From Ypsolopha sequella (taxonomy: Eukaryota > Arthropoda > Insecta > Lepidoptera > Ypsolophidae): a stretch of 64,000 nucleotides of DNA. Below, in pieces: positions 63,844 to 64,000 of the stretch. Positions within the stretch are counted from its first letter, which is position 1. Each line of letters begins with the position of its first letter. A program made the translations under genes and the position numbers. Below the pieces are notes generated by a model that was given only the letters and a program-made list of their open reading frames with translations, made no database searches and was not told where the DNA came from. Location: positions 19,465,161-19,529,160 of the forward strand of contig OW204009.1 in the NCBI GenBank assembly GCA_934047225.1, written 5' to 3'.

Positions 63844-64000
63844 TCAAAATTCAAAATTCAAATTCAAATTCAAAATTCAAAAAGTTTATTTTGCAAAGTA
63901 GGTATATATAATACACGTTTCACAAGTCAAATTTTAATCTTATAAAAATATATGTAATAAAATAATAAATGTACATGAACTACTTAGATTAAATGTTTAT
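63844..64000 (-). mobile_element. 3' end of another Jockey-like LINE, cut by the window edge
   Basis: (ATTCAAA)n tail on the + strand (63844-63880), then AAGTTTATTTTGCAAAGTAG and the same 3' UTR as 24099 onward. Minus orientation; the body lies beyond the window. Confidence 0.85.

Overview
This is eukaryotic DNA, most probably from a moth or butterfly. There is no bacterial-style gene packing. The window is dominated by tandem arrays and transposons: Helitrons of the TCTATATATA and TCCCACTAATATTATAAATG types ending in the CGCGGGCGAAGCCGCGGG hairpin plus CTAG, a BEL/Pao element, a short-LTR Mag-like Gypsy element, several non-LTR retrotransposons and a long-TIR mariner relative. The Lepidoptera call is an inference from this repeat spectrum. 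No gene name could be established for the host gene.

Layout. 1-9131: an AT-rich satellite of 41-bp monomers, interrupted by two copies of one retrotransposon tail (an identical 1,162-bp tandem duplication) and by a Helitron inserted exactly between A and T. 9144-18514: minisatellites (39, 23, 35 and 40 bp), a DD41D-type mariner transposon with about 520-bp terminal repeats, and a non-autonomous Helitron inside a 35-bp minisatellite. 18515-22239: a Helitron on the minus strand whose 5' terminal segment is present twice in tandem. 23579-28062: a 23-bp array split by a nest in which a retrotransposon contains a MITE that contains a second copy of the same retrotransposon.

The host gene runs on the + strand from about 28.07 kb to beyond the right edge. 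Its visible exons are E1 28067-28178 (hydrophobic N-terminus, least certain), E2 28957-29247, E3 30734-30900, E4 52775-52901, E5 59987-60277 and E6 61989-62273. E2, E3+E4, E5 and E6 each encode one fibronectin type III domain of about 95-98 residues. Domain borders are phase-1 introns that split a Gly codon or an equivalent codon; the intron inside the second domain is phase 0. It is most likely a multi-FN3 secreted, membrane or structural protein. The E3-E4 intron is about 21.9 kb. It holds a 17-bp array and a large transposon nest: a minus-strand LINE carrying a BEL/Pao element, which carries an intact-looking Gypsy element; the same LINE also carries a second LINE, a foldback element and a 38-bp satellite that grew from its own coding sequence.

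The most unusual observations are these. (1) Minisatellites in this gene repeatedly copy the splice junction beside them: the E1, E2 and E4 acceptors and the E2 donor. (2) The BEL/Pao gag and pol share one frame and are separated by a single UGA-CUA stop that lies within a perfect 11-bp-stem hairpin. (3) A 2.2-kb satellite is built from a 38-bp piece of LINE reverse transcriptase sequence. (4) Helitron insertions are resolvable to the base. (5) A Helitron has tandem 5' ends. All coordinates and comparisons come from reading the sequence by eye. No database search, splice predictor or alignment program was run.
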